From the NCBI GenBank assembly GCA_020747065.1, contig JAGMVK010000007.1, forward strand, positions 2,666,001-2,730,000: DNA of 64,000 nt, given 5' to 3'. This document shows positions 1-11,842 of the stretch, piece by piece. Source of the DNA: Cadophora sp. MPI-SDFR-AT-0126 (Eukaryota > Ascomycota > Leotiomycetes > Helotiales > Ploettnerulaceae). The notes beneath the pieces are model-generated. The model had not been told where the DNA came from, ran no database searches, and was given only the letters and a program-made list of their open reading frames with translations. The position numbers and the translations under genes were made by a program. The number at the start of each line of letters is the position of its first letter. Position 1 is the first letter of the stretch.

Positions 1-350
1 GATAGCCATTTCGGGCGTTGCGTCTTGCCCTCTCCATCACACGCAAAGATCGGAATGCAGAGATCTTTGGCTGAGGTGGGTAACGAGATGACGTCTTTGC
101 CGACGGTTTGGATTTGTAGGATCGTGGTAGGCGCGAAAGGTTGGTTGGTGGTTGAGGGGAGGAGATCCTGTGTGGTGGATGCGATGGATGGTGCGTAGGA
201 TGAGTAGGAGGGCGGTAAGGTGGAATTGGATGTTGTGGAGAATAGAGACGGTGTGTAGCGTTTGTTGGAGAGGGAGAGGCGGTGGAGGGGGATAGAGGTG
301 GAAATTGGTGGTTCTGTAGTTGTTGTTGTTGATGTTCCGGATTTGGACAT
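1..350 (-). CDS. 5' end of an unrecognised fungal protein (partial, runs off the window)
   Basis: An open frame starts at ATG 350-348 on the minus strand and stays open to base 1, giving 116 codons with no stop, so the rest of the gene lies left of the window. The visible protein is rich in Ser, Thr and Pro for about 75 residues (an ACA repeat gives a Thr run near residue 8-12) and then becomes more regular (ILQIQTVGKDVISLPTSAKD), with CIPIFACDGEGK close to the edge. The change from low complexity to a regular pattern suggests a disordered N-terminus followed by a folded domain. I do not recognise the family with certainty. An intron could lie in the visible part, but none is needed. Confidence 0.55.
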   Translation of the reverse strand, partial: MSKSGTSTTTTTEPPISTSIPLHRLSLSNKRYTPSLFSTTSNSTLPPSYSSYAPSIASTTQDLLPSTTNQPFAPTTILQIQTVGKDVISLPTSAKDLCIPIFACDGEGKTQRPKWL

Positions 351-1025
351 TGTGGGCGAAGGGATGCTTTCTTGACTCTTGTTATTGAAGTTGTTGGCTC
401 TTGTAGTTCTCGGCCCTGAAAATTAAAAAAAATGTGTATTTCGTACGCTCTATGTCGTTGGAAGCGATGAAGACTTGAAAGCAATGTTCTCCATGGCAGC
501 CCCTCAATATATATCTCGCGGAACTCCACTGAATGGTACTCTCGTCACACATCAAACTTCGTCCTAGCCCCCTCCCCTGCGCCTTGCGATTCCGCCCGTC
601 ACAGGCACCGATACTTGGCGGAAGGCTTAGCCCCTCGCTCGCCTCTGACGCAAAAGGGTCGCGATACGGAAAGCGAAAAGACACGGCAGCAAGCGATCCA
701 ATCAATCTCCCTGATCAACTTCCCTGAGATCTGGGAACGTCAGGCGGGGCATCTGTCTCCCGCTGCTTATTTCTCGATCCAATCTTCCACTTTGGGGATT
801 TTGGGAGGAGCAGGGATCTTCGGATTGAGCTGAATCGTGGTTGGCTATGGGTGGGGTGCGATTTTGAAGTCTGGTGGGTTTTGAGGCTGGCTGTGCAGTA
901 CACAGATTCGCCGAGATGGGCGATGAAGAGACCTCGCAGGGTGACTTGATAGAAGAATTCGGGAGGTGTGGTGAGCTTGTAATCAATTTTTTTTTAGAGG
1001 GGTGCCATGGCACAGAGTAAGGAAA
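351..1025. other. intergenic; nothing convincing
   Basis: Between the divergent-looking 5' end of the edge gene and the 3' end of the Zn2Cys6 gene. Short open frames on both strands show no domain pattern and overlap one another. Probably contains the promoter of the edge gene. Confidence 0.5.
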
Positions 1026-2573
1026 TCACTCATAAACGCCAGTATAAAGTCTGCCCTTGTGGACTTCCTGCTCAACCCATAACGTCCACTTGAAGTACTC
1101 CATCATATCAGCCGGAATGTTCGAATGCAAGCTTGACAGCCATCCAATCGTAGGGTTTGATCTTGTTGGATCATCGTACTTTTCATCTGGATTGACGAGC
1201 TGACGATGCGCTCGTTCGCTGTTTGTGATTGGAGTCATCTGCCGTATAGTAAGTGTCTCTCCGATTACTACGGACGATCTGTGACATGAAAACTGACAAT
1301 GAGTTGCATAGACACGAAATGCGCTTGTATCAACTTTCCGATTGTGTTTTTGGGGTTGATGAAATGGACGAAATCTTCTTGTGACAGTAGCATGAACATC
1401 CCATAGTATTTCCGCAACTCCATGTAAGCTGCGACCATCATCAGCAGATATCTCATCGAATGTTCAAAGGCAGATATACCATCCTGAGACGAGGTCACCA
1501 AATTTCGCGCCATACTCAACAGCGCTCCGTAAAGCATTAGTTCATATCCTCTCTCGCATAAGAAACCAAACTTCTCCAGCGACCTACAAGCCGCCCTCGA
1601 TACATCTGTATGAACAAGCGGTGCCAATTTCAGTGCAGGGCCAATGAATTCCATCTGTTCATCTCCAAAAGCTTTCTCGAACAAGAACTTCATCCGCCCT
1701 TGTCCCATCTTCATCCCAATAGCAACAGTGCCCCGGATGAAAGACATGTATTCACCGAGACCGTCGGTTATGAATACGGAGTGGAAGAGAAGTGCGAAAC
1801 ATGTAGCTAGCATCGCATTACCTTGTAAGTAGGTTTTGATGCCATTGTCGATGGCTTTATTGAGTGATTCGATAGACTTCACTCGATGGGTCATCGCGAT
1901 CACTTTCATCTCTGGTTCGTCTTTTTTGGCAGCGATGTCTGCGGCTGACAGAGCAAGCATGGCGTGGAGAAGGAAATCAAACTAAAAAGTCAGTGGCTGT
2001 CAAAATATTTCGTTGGTAAGTGAGCTTACATCAGGTGAGATGCTTGGTACTTCATGTCTCCAAACAGAATCATTTCCAATTGGATGTGAGGGATATGCTG
2101 ATTGAATGAAATGATTGAACAAACGGAAGTCTTGGATGGTGAAAACGGGCAGCGGCATTTGAGGGTTTGTTGAAATCGAGCTCGTTGGGCTCTGTTTCGG
2201 TATCATTGGCCCGCCTTGGGTAATTTGTATTTCGGGCCATTCGCAAGTCAGATCTCGGTGGGCGCAGTAGTCACAAGATGGTCGGTTTTCTTTGCACTGT
2301 TTCTGGTCAGACTTGTCGCCAGTCGCACACGCTTTCGCATGGACTTCAAAGCACACACACCTTTATTCGAGCTCGCTTGCAGTTGTAACATCCAGTTCTG
2401 GATTTGGTGTGTCCTTTTCTTCCTCGTTTCTTCACATTGCCGTCCTCGCTCTTCGTGATCTCAATGTCAGGTGGAGAACCCCATACTTGGCTTTGAGGCG
2501 TGATGCCGAAATGGCTCGATGACTGCAGGGTCGCAGGAGATTCGTCCGAAAGCGTTCTCTGGTGAGAGTCCAT
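1026..2573 (-). CDS. Zn2Cys6 fungal transcription factor, 458 aa, 4 exons
   Basis: Exons 2573-2361, 2296-2030, 1981-1298 and 1238-1026. The first intron splits the zinc cluster exactly before its third cysteine; joined, Cys62, 65, 72, 79, 82 and 89 give C-x2-C-x6-C-x6-C-x2-C-x6-C. A basic stretch (KKRGRKGHTKSR) precedes it. Residues after about 125 match the fungal-specific regulator pattern with FLLHAMLALSAADI following the second intron, as seen in Upc2-like and related C6 proteins. Nuclear DNA-binding regulator; target genes unknown. The last junction uses a GTCAGT donor and is the least certain. It lies 2.6 kb from the SCP2-thiolase gene, with a YwbE-like gene between, so membership in the catabolic cluster is possible but not shown. 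Confidence 0.82.
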
Positions 2574-3451
2574 ATCTGCATCTGTGAGGCAAAGTCATTC
2601 GGTGGTTTGGTGTAGAGCTGTATGAGAATAGGTGTGAACTGGCTCTTGGTAGGTATCCAGAAAGCACGTCCAAAGACCGTCCACTGTTCGAGGTTTAACT
2701 CTGGATCCTCTTCACATCAGTCTCCCTGGATTTAGATATCCCGAGAGAACATTCAGCTCTGCCTTATGGAAACTGTTGTAGGGGCAGTGCAGGCCCAGAA
2801 TGTTGTTGCCTGAGCTGAAGCTCGGCGGCAGATCACCTCCTCACCGCCCCACTTTGGAGTGAATATCACGTGGCTAGGATATCGAAGGAATGATTGGCCG
2901 TGGAACTTGTAATCGCTGAAATTGATTAAGAAGAATGTCAGACAGACTTACTGCTTCCATAATAATTTTCCGGACATAGCCAGGTGGCAGTGTTGCTCGA
3001 ACCTTTGCTTTTGCTGGTGCTCAAGGCAAGTGACTTAGTTGACGTGACACCAAGGATGATGCCAAGAACTGAGGAGACGAATAATTCAGCAAAACCCGAT
3101 GGATATAACCGTTCATCTGGGGCAGTTTGGACAATTTTTGCAACTTCCCAACAGGAAGTGCTGATTTGATTGGATGACTTCGTCGATACGCTTTCTTGGA
3201 ATTCCGTCTCATGCCACACAGCTTCCATTGCTCAAATGCTGTTACAACTTGAGTTACGATTGAAAATATCGAAAGAAGGCGGAGCACGATTCTCGAAGTC
3301 GACTTTAGCATTATAGTTGGTAAATGCTCTCCGCATATGGCGGGACGGCGGGACCTTTCGGTGCCATCCGGTTTCTGGTGGTGCAAGCAAAGGAGAAGGA
3401 CGTGACGGCTCCCACAAATATTTGTCGAATGCAAGGACGCCCCTCAGAAGC
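2574..3451. other. intergenic; nothing convincing
   Basis: Upstream of the Zn2Cys6 gene and downstream of the YwbE-like gene. A 96-codon minus-strand ATG frame (3228-2938) with one hydrophobic stretch exists, but three frames overlap here without a family pattern. Confidence 0.45.
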
Positions 3452-4177
3452 TCAATCAAAGTGTCCATTGATATGGTGAGCAACCGCAACCTCGTCACCC
3501 TCAAAGTCCCCACATACTGGACATAGCGTCGTTGTTGACTGAGGATTCGATTCATTCTGACCATCCTCTGCCCCGTCATTGTTGCTCACTACCGCGTCTG
3601 TTTCCTTCTGAGAGTTCTTTCCCCGACGATTCTTCCTATTGCCTTTTGTGACGATATAATCCTCCAGGCTCAGCTCACTCGCAGGCGGTTCATCCGGCGC
3701 ATCAAGCCTGTAATCGCCGTACTTCCTCCCCGTAAAACCACCAACCTGCTCTCCTTTCATCCCTGATCCAATCCCCATTCTCCCACTTCCATCACCAGCA
3801 TCACCATCAGCCTCCCCATTTCTCCCCAATCCGCTCAAACCCTCGGATCCCACCCTTGCCTCCTCCTCACTCGCCATCCTCTGCACCCGTCCAACCCTAC
3901 CATCTTGCAACCGCACTTTGATGCCTCGTGGATGATCCCCTCGAGTCAGAAGCTCAGCGACAGTGCCTTGGACTTGGCGCCCGGTTGGCTGGTCGATTTT
4001 GAGCACGATGGAGACGGACGAGCCGGGAATGACTTGTTGTATCGTTGGAACAGAAGACAGTCCTGAAGAGAAGGTGGATCGGTCGTTGAATCCCCCTCGT
4101 GGGCGGCTGCCACGTCCTCGTCCTCTGCTTGATATCTGACCGCGGCCGGAGCGGTTGGCGTGACGTGATGAATTCAT
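3452..4177 (-). CDS. YwbE-like (DUF2196) protein with C-terminal zinc finger, 241 aa
   Basis: Single exon from ATG 4177. Order of parts: an RGG/RGRG-rich basic N-terminus (residues 1-30), a compact domain at about residues 47-105 matching the DUF2196/YwbE family (VSIVLKIDQPTGRQVQGTV ... HPRGIKVRL ... GRVGRV), a Gly/acidic linker, and a C-terminal C-x2-C-x12-H-type finger (CPVCGDFEGDEVAVAHHING). YwbE is a small bacterial protein of unknown role; fungal versions with RGG and zinc-finger additions are plausible RNA- or ubiquitin-binding proteins, but that is inference. The finger spacing resembles UBZ/Rad18-type fingers. No signal peptide or membrane segment. It seems unrelated in function to the metabolic genes around it. 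Confidence 0.85.
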   Translation of the reverse strand: MNSSRHANRSGRGQISSRGRGRGSRPRGGFNDRSTFSSGLSSVPTIQQVIPGSSVSIVLKIDQPTGRQVQGTVAELLTRGDHPRGIKVRLQDGRVGRVQRMASEEEARVGSEGLSGLGRNGEADGDAGDGSGRMGIGSGMKGEQVGGFTGRKYGDYRLDAPDEPPASELSLEDYIVTKGNRKNRRGKNSQKETDAVVSNNDGAEDGQNESNPQSTTTLCPVCGDFEGDEVAVAHHINGHFD

Positions 4178-5137
4178 GTTGAGTTGTGACCAACCACAAT
4201 CGCAAGTTAGGATTTCTGATGAGTTAACCCAGGTGAGTTTAAATATGAGTTGGAAATGGCGGATTCTCGGTTCTGAGCGAAAATTTGTCTTGATGGTTGT
4301 TGGAAAGAAAGAATGTCAAAATTGAAGCCGAGTGAGATGAGATACTTTAAGCGATGTTAGCGTTTGCTACTTTCATGTGACATACTTTATTTTGCCCAAG
4401 GAAACATCGACAGTCTTTTCGTTACTTCTAAATGATTTCATTGTCTTTCTCAAGCATAGCTGGAGATGTCATCTTTATAGAGAGACAGTACCAAGACGGG
4501 CAAACAATCAAGTCACGTGGATCGTCACTCTTTACACTCCTGGGTTTTTCGGAAACTCAAACTATACAGCACACTAACTAATTTCATCGAAGAGCAAAGG
4601 ATATGACATTAACACATTCTAATATGTTTAAGGCCAAATGCCCTACCATACTGTGCCATTCAGTCGAGATTTTCTGCAGTCCCTTCACGATCAGCGCCAA
4701 AATCCGATCCTCATCATTTTTCAGGATGATTCGTTCACCAAGGTAGCATAAAAGTCAGTGCGATGTCATACACCCTCTATTGTAGTGCATACCTACTGGG
4801 TGGCCTGCAATCCAAACTTCGGTTCATTATTGTGACATCTTCGCCTTCGATGATTGTTGCAAAACCCCCACCGACAAATCGATGGAACTTCACCGGGTCG
4901 AGCCGAGGTCATTCAACGATGCCTTTGGGCTCGCGGCCCAAGACTAGATCAAGCTGTGAGTTGGCTTCGGCCCAATTCCAATCAATTTGACTGGAAAGCG
5001 AACATGAAAGCCATCTGAAAGACCTCCTCAAGCGTGAAGTCTACTTGCAATTAAAGAGTACCTCAACTCGACCGCATTACATGTGAGCCATAAGTAGTTT
5101 CCATTAATACAGATGACATCGAGAACTAGCAGAAAAT
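4178..5137. other. intergenic; nothing convincing
   Basis: Promoter of the YwbE-like gene plus the 3' side of the SCP2-thiolase gene. AT-rich, with only short non-homologous open frames. Confidence 0.5.
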
Positions 5138-6567
5138 CTAAAATCTGGCCTCGACCTTCTTCTCCACATCCTGCAAAGCCCATGCGCTACTCTTTGTCTT
5201 ACTCCTCACACTCGTAGCCTGCGCTTCCGTAAAGCCCTTCGCCTCAACGGCAGGGTTATATCCCAATTTATTCCTCTTGCCCACCTCAGCCGACTCAACT
5301 TTAGTATTTGACTTCCCATCAGCACGCTTGTAGACCGTAACCACGACAGCACCTCCCAGACCAAGATTGTGCTGCAGAGCAACTTTTGTATCGTCAACCA
5401 ATCTGTTGTTTGCCCAACCTCGCAAGTGCCACACAAGTTCAGCACATTGTGCAATACCAGAAGCACCGAGCGGGTGGCCCTTAGAAATCAATCCTCCAGA
5501 GGGATTGATGACAACTTTTCCTCCATACGTGATACCACCGCTACGAACCAGCTCATGAGCCTTTCCGGGTTTTGAGAGACCAAGAGCATCGATAACAATC
5601 ATCTCATTCGCCGAGAAACAGTCATGGAGTTCGCAGACCTTGACATCATCCGGCGTAACATTCGCCTGCTCCATAGCAACCCTGACCGCATACTTCGTCA
5701 TATCAAAACCCATGAGATCGATGGCCGATCTGCTGAACAGACTCGGCGCATCGGTGGCAAGACACTGCCCAGCAATCAAAACAGCTTGTTCCTTCAGATG
5801 AGGGCGTTGATCTAAGAAGTCTTGCGAGACGAGGATCGCAGCAGCTCCGCCGTCGGATGTGGGGCAGCATTGTAGTTTTGTGAGGGGTTCGTGGATCATG
5901 GGCGCCTTCATGACTTGGTCGAGGGTGTAGACATCTTGGAATTGGGAATATGGGTTTCGTTGGGAGTGTTCGTGGTTGACGCGTGCGATCTCGGCAAAGT
6001 CTTCGTTTTTGGCTCCGTACCTGTAGCTCTCCGATTAGTATGTAGTGTACAAAACATGAAGGGGTAGATGTACTTCTCCATGTATTCCCGACCAGCATTG
6101 CCAAACATCTGTGCTGCTCCTGGAGCATTGGTGATGCCACGAGTGACTTTCATCATCTCAGCACTTGTGCCCGTTGGGTTGGCGCGATCGTTGAAGTAGC
6201 TCTGTAAACTTCCTGGATTCATTTTCTCGAAGCCAACAACCATAATGCAGTCCGCGCCTCCGTGGCTGATGACATTGCGGGCAAGGTGAAGACCTGTCGA
6301 TCCAGTCGAGCAGTTGTTGTTCACATTGTAGATTGGGATTTGTGTCATGCCGAATTGGTAGAAGACTCGTTGTCCGCAGGTGGAATCGCCGTAACAGTAG
6401 CATGCAACTCCTTGGTCGACATCATCGTACGTAATCTGGGCGTCCAGGAGAGCCTTGATCCCAGCTTCAAAGCCGAGCTCTGTATAATCGACCTTCCCTC
6501 GAGGCTTAATAAACTTGGTCATGCCCACGCCGAGGACGTAGCATGGTTCGTTGCGTTTGATAACCAT
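5138..6567 (-). CDS. SCP2-type (SCPx-like) thiolase, 458 aa, 2 exons
   Basis: Exons 6567-6074 and 6020-5138; the 53-nt intron has a TACTAAT branch site. The start MVIKRNEPCYVLGVGMTKF fits the family; the same frame is open further upstream but has no ATG there. Family thiolases cleave 3-oxoacyl-CoA; SCPx-type members handle branched or steroid-like side chains. Visible: nucleophile Cys86 in NNNCSTGSTGLHLAR, the HDCFSANEM block and NPSGGLISKGHPLGASG near the C-terminus. There is no fused SCP2 lipid-transfer domain, and the C-terminus (VEARF) is not a PTS1, so location is unclear. It is the leftmost enzyme of a run of CoA-handling genes and is co-directional with the epimerase-like gene upstream. 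Retro-aldol activity, known from bacterial Ltp relatives, is an alternative. Confidence 0.9.
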
Positions 6568-7157
6568 GTTGGCGGGTGTGATGGAATGCCGAAATAATAA
6601 GAGGTTGCGGTACAAAGAAAATGAGGTCAATGGTTATGGGTACAGTTGTTGGATGGAAATTTCGTCAATTGTATGGACAAAGGAAAGAGGGCATGTTGCT
6701 ATAATGTATTATGCAAGTTTGGGGATATCTGGAGAGAGCTGCAGCCCCGGTTTTGATATTGCGGGGTTTTGGGCCGAGGTAGCGGCAATCATGGCTTCCC
6801 ATGATTACTCAGCTTGCATGTGCGAAATTTATGGGGGAGCGAGAAACCCTTGAATGGTTTCCCAAGCCAAAGAAAAGACGTCAAATGAAATCATGCCTTA
6901 TCAACCGAGTAACTTTCGGTGCTCGGATAGAACCGTCGGCTCATATTCAGGACTTCGCCCCTTGCCAAGGATATATCCACGTGATCTGACACTTACTCAC
7001 GGTACTGAGAGAGAGCTACCCCAAAAGCCGGCCGGAAGGGTTCATCAAGGTGTTAATGAGCAGTCATATGAATTCAGAATAAACCGAGTCGCTAACCAAA
7101 CTGTTTTCAAGATGGTGCTTCAGTCGCCTAAGTATACCGACCGAGTAAACAATTCGC
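6568..7157. other. intergenic between SCP2-thiolase and epimerase-like genes
   Basis: Promoter of the thiolase. Open frames on the plus strand here are not supported by any family pattern. Confidence 0.5.
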
Positions 7158-8392
7158 CTAGGCCCCCTTTCCCAACCCCGCTCTCTCCGCCTCACTTCGA
7201 ACAATATCGGCAATTTCGTCTCTCAAATCTCCCTCCCTCGGTTTCCAACCAAAAAGCTTCTCCGCTCTGTACGACTTGCAAGTGGCGCCCATGTTCAAAG
7301 GTGCAGGGCCCGTCGCTCTCAACAACTCACTCATCTCAATCACCTTTGACACTCCATCCTGGCTTTTCAAGAAACCCTGCTTGACCGCCTCATCCGCAAT
7401 CCAATCAGCAACGTCTTGCCAATAATGGGCCCCATTCTCAGCAAAGTAATACCCCTCCTTGTTCCACGTGGCCTTCCCCTGCTTCGCTTGCAGTTCAGCG
7501 AGCGCAGAGTCAATAACTTCCATGTACAGCCGTGCGAGATCATAGACATGTATATTTGGCCAGAACGACTTTGGAAACTCAGATGGAAGGAGCTGGATCT
7601 TAGAGCCTTTCTCCAGAGTCAGACGGGCAATTTCGTAGATCTGGTGCGAGCGAGTAGAGCCTGGACCGCGACCCTTTCCCCATATCGTGGGAGGGCAGAT
7701 GACTGCTGTCTTGACTTTCTGGGAAGAGGTCGAGAGGACGACTGTATCGCATGGACGATGGGAATGTGCATCTGTGGCCTGTCATCAGCTTGATTCACCG
7801 TGGTTCTTACGCGGGGAGAGATGATACCTGGGAATGACATCAATTCCTCAACATGATCCCAATCATCATACGCCGTGACCTCCCCGTCATCATCTCTTCC
7901 ACCACCTAAGGTCTTCGGGTTCAACAAGATATCAGTCCCACTTGTATGGATCCAATACCCGCCCACACCCTTCTCCATTCCTCGTTTGATTGCTGTGGCA
8001 GCACCCCCGTGATCCGAACTTGCGAAATGGAGAACGATGTCTGCCCTCGAAGCTTCTTCTTCGATTATTGAGCTGTCATTGATATCACCGTAGACTACTT
8101 TGATTTTCGGGTATGCTGCTGATAGGGTGGCGCCTCGTGAAGAAGATCGAGCTAGACACGTGATGTATTCTTCCCACCATGGGTGGGCTTCGAGGAGGAC
8201 ATGGAGGATGTCGCCTCCGACATATCCAGTCTGCAACATAAGACAGCAGTGTTAGCAAGATGTATCCGGCTCCATCACTGGCACAAGCATCTTGTATTCT
8301 AGTAGCACCGTGCTCTTGGAGAACATAAAGTAAGCGAGAAGACGTGCTTGGAAAGTACTTACCGTGCCGGTTGCAAAGATTCTTGGAGGCAT
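7158..8392 (-). CDS. NAD(P)-binding epimerase/dehydratase-like protein, 348 aa, 3 exons
   Basis: Exons 8392-8363, 8230-7828 and 7771-7158. The first exon codes only for MPPRIFATGT; joining it to exon 2 rebuilds the Rossmann signature ATGTTGYVGG at residues 7-16. The second intron ends at CACAG 7772, which restores the frame into FPDAHSHRPCDTVVL. Later blocks are ICPPTIWGKG and WPNIHVYDLARLYMEVID, typical of extended SDRs of the NAD-dependent epimerase/dehydratase kind. Soluble, no targeting signal seen. The YxxxK catalytic pair is not obvious, so the reaction (reduction, epimerisation or dehydration) cannot be stated. It sits divergently from the Zn2Cys6 gene at 9349, sharing a 956-bp promoter region, which would suit co-regulation. 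Confidence 0.85.
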
Positions 8393-9348
8393 GTCCTTTT
8401 CGTAATGCTGAAAAGTAATCTTGTGGCAAGAGTGAACAATATCTTCTTGAATCTTTTTGTCGTGAAAAACATGCTTGAGGAATGTCCTATCATTTCTATG
8501 TAGAGGATCAATGCCAAGATTCCATTCTGACAAATCCGATTCTGTGGATCTCGGGTGTCATATCGACGTCAACAACATGAAAACAAGGCTACTTTTCAAG
8601 AAAGCACCAACCATCTCGTCGTTTGAACCAGTTCTAATTGCTTGCTCCCGGCATAGGTACTCTTCTGTTAACGAGCAGTTAATTGAACACTAGATAGACC
8701 AAAATATTGTGGGAACGTACCATACAAGGTGAAAGGTAGGTTCGATTTCAGAACTTTTGCCAAGCAAATCACCTCGACTCCTGCTCCATCAAACTTAAAA
8801 CTCACATAATGAATCTGGCCACACTGCTTGGCTAATGTAAGAAAAAGGAGGGAGTTTGAGGAGTCTTCCCCGATCTAAGCAAAAGAGGTATTCAGGCGAC
8901 TTGGCCGTAGGACCTAATCACAAATGACGTTCATACTCCACCGCAAGGTCTCTATTTTTTTAGGTGGTAGTCCATTATTCATCTTATAAAAGACGAATAG
9001 CAAATCAAATCAAAATCTACATAAGAACTATTATGCTCCAACGCCTCTCGGCTATACCTCGGTCACTATTCCGACCTGGAACTAGTTCTCTTGGCACGAT
9101 CCCCGTATTCCGAGAGATTGCGGGGTTCCCACAACCTGACCCTAACATCTATCTTCAATTTGCAAGGCTACTTATCGTCTTACTGGTACCACAATCAACA
9201 TTTGAAGCTTGTCTATGCACGCCTATTGACTGGGCAGCCTTGACATCTATTCATCCATATATACCCCTCACGGTCAACACCACGCCAAATGACGTGCAGT
9301 TCATGATCACTTTATTCATCCAGCACACCCGGTACACCTGTGAATCCA
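8393..9348. promoter_or_regulatory. divergent promoter region between epimerase-like gene and Zn2Cys6 regulator
   Basis: No gene seen; a plus-strand frame at 8964-9389 has no recognisable pattern. The region must hold both promoters. A CGG-N8-CCG arrangement (around 9060-9074, cggtcactattccg) is a possible zinc-cluster site, but one match of this kind is weak evidence. Confidence 0.4.
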
Positions 9349-11842
9349 ATGTCAACAGAGACAACCACCGGCGACGGGGAGCAACATAGAAACAAGCGCA
9401 TTCGTCGTGCTTGTCTCAACTGCAGGTTCGATTTTGCCCTATTCTGCACCTGCTCCGACGAGGTGGTGTGCTACTCAACCTGAGATGGCAGACAGGCAAC
9501 CTCGAAATGTAAGGCACTGTGACTGACATAATCTAGACGGAAGAAAACAAGATGCCCTGGTGAGCTTCCGGCTTGCAGTTTCTGTGTGAGACTGGATCAG
9601 CCTTGCCACTATGCAGAGTCCATGCAGGGTAAAAGCCGCTTGTCATCGCGGCCGGTAAGCAATGACAAGGACGACACCTCGTACGTGAGTATTTACGTCT
9701 ACTATCTTGAATCTCGCGCTGAAATGACCAAGGGAGGTTTGCTCGCCAGAGTTGCACAGCTGGAGGAAATGGCCAGATTCCCTGTCAAGCCCCAAATCGA
9801 GTAAGTAGGACTTGTAGGTCCCGATATTTCTCCACAGAAGTGTTGAAAAATGTAGTAGCACATCTTCCGATTTGCAAAGCAGTCCCCAACTTATCGACAA
9901 TTTCAATGCACCCTACTCTTGGAACCCGCCTAGCTCTTCAGTAGTGGACATGGGCTCCTCCGTAGGCACAGAGGCAGCTAGAGACTTGGGAGAGTTGGTC
10001 TTTTCGGTCTATATCTCGTTGTACCATCGCTAACGATGCTTAGATCGGAGATAATTTTCCCTTTGTCATCAGGGCTGATACAAAACGCCATTGATACTTT
10101 CTTTCTATATTCACACAATCAGCCGTACTCTTTCTTTTGCGAGTCAAGGTTCAGGCAGCGAACCCTCGAAGGAAAGATATCCGATCACGTTCTCTATGCT
10201 GTAGTAGCATCTGCGGCCCATTTCATGCAAGACCAGTATTCAAAGAGCACTCTTGGCTCTCTTTGTGCACAGAAGTCGTGGGATCTGCTGTTGAAACACC
10301 TGCACAGCGACACAGAAGCTGATCTGAGCTTCGTCCAAGCAACGACTCTTCTTGCGATTTTTGACTTCACAAGTATGCATTATAACACATTATGGCGTGT
10401 TTGGGAATGAAAAGGATGCTAATAAGTAAATGAACAGGTTTGAAAAGTCGCAGTGCCTGGAAGAAAATTGGAACTGCAGCTCGGATCGCACAAGACTTGA
10501 AGCTTATGTATGAGCCGGATCCATCCTGCCACCCACAGGACCAAGAGGAGCAACGACGCACCTTTTGGTCGATCTATATGCTTGATGGATTGTGTACGTG
10601 TGGTCGAGCAAGACCACCAGCACTACATGGCCATTATTGCAAAGTCAACCTTCCGTGTACAGAGTTGTCGTTCCAGCTAGGGTTGTACGAGGAGACCCAA
10701 ACCTTAGATCAAGCCCTGTCTGGGGTTGACGTTACCAATCAGCGGACAGAGTTCTCCCCGTTCGCTCGCGTCATCCTTATTGCGACCATCTTGAGTCGAG
10801 CCAGTCAGTATGTTATGCAAGATATCAACTTCCGCACCGAAAAGCCCCCTTGGGACAGCGACTCCGATCATGCCGCCATATCATCGAGTCTTTTCAATTT
10901 CGAATACCAGGTTGGTATACATCGACCCCTTCAAGAAGCTTTGGATATGGATGGTGGTTTCATGGATGAAATTGGGGGGCAATCTAGAGAGCATGTCGTG
11001 TTCTACTATGCCTTATATCATCTCACTCAGTGTATCTTGAATCACCCCTTCCTTCTGCGCCGTCGATTGCTACCATATTCGTCCCGAGTACCGCCCATAT
11101 TCACTTACCGTGCTTTCAACACGTGTCGAGAACATGCCCAATCCCTAACATCACTGCTAGTGGATACACACCGCCGCGGGTTTCGGTTACGCGCTTCATT
11201 CTTAGGTTACTGTGCCTTGGTCGCCGGGACTATCAACTCACTGCATCGATACGACTTGGATTTCAATATCAGACTGAAGTCGAAAGAGGCTCTGGAGAAG
11301 ATTATTGAATTCTTGACGAGGCACTCTCAGTATTGGAATAATGCAAAACTCATGGTGAGTATTCTCGTTGCAGATGGACTTAAGACGACTAATCGTGCGT
11401 GCTTTAGCTTGAAGAACTGCAAAAATTCAACGAACAAGCCGTTCATTTCCGCAGTTTGACCATTCCTGGAATCATCGAGTTAAATTTCGATCCGGCAACA
11501 ATCGAGCGGCTTTATAACATTTCCGATTACAATGTCATATCTCGCCATACTACCGCAAACGCAAACTTTAAGGCTTCTACTTTCGTTCCCGAAGATGCGG
11601 AGACATCTGGAGTACCTGGTTATTCAAGTGGCTACCCTGGGCCGTGGATGCAGAGTCTGGGTGAGAGCGATCCGACGGCTCCCGTTGATGGTGTGGAGAT
11701 CACGGGCAGCCAGGTATCTTGGCTACCAGATCACAACGGCCAATATTTCTCGCATGCCCAATTCATGATGCCCGAGATCGGAATGCAGCCTCAGATCAAC
11801 CAGGGCATGCCAGATCACATGTCGGATCAACTGCTCCTATAG
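9349..11842 (+). CDS. Zn2Cys6 transcription factor with fungal_trans domain, 703 aa, 7 exons
   Basis: Exons 9349-9425, 9537-9684, 9733-9800, 9856-9993, 10044-10372, 10438-11354 and 11408-11842. The zinc cluster (Cys22, 25, 32, 39, 42, 49) is rebuilt across intron 1 (RACLNCR|RKKTRC). A short coiled-coil-like stretch (GLLARVAQLEEMA) follows. The middle has the PF04082 pattern: SAWKKIGTAARIAQDLKL, then EEQRRTFWSIYMLDGL. Nuclear regulator. The junction near 9993/10044 is uncertain because its donor is weak, though the acceptor has a good CTAAC branch site; the 48-nt intron 9685-9732 is stop-free and in frame. Placed in the middle of the CoA-metabolism genes and divergent from the epimerase-like gene, it is the natural candidate for the cluster's own regulator (inference). 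Confidence 0.82.

Noticed and set aside
3021..3579. Overlapping minus-strand frames of 115-137 codons
   Set aside because: Three frames overlap with no homology pattern; the longest extends across an intergenic part and into the 3' end of the YwbE-like gene.
6568..6630. N-terminal extension of the SCP2-type thiolase as a mitochondrial presequence
   Set aside because: The frame is open but contains no ATG upstream of 6567, so the extension would need a non-AUG start.
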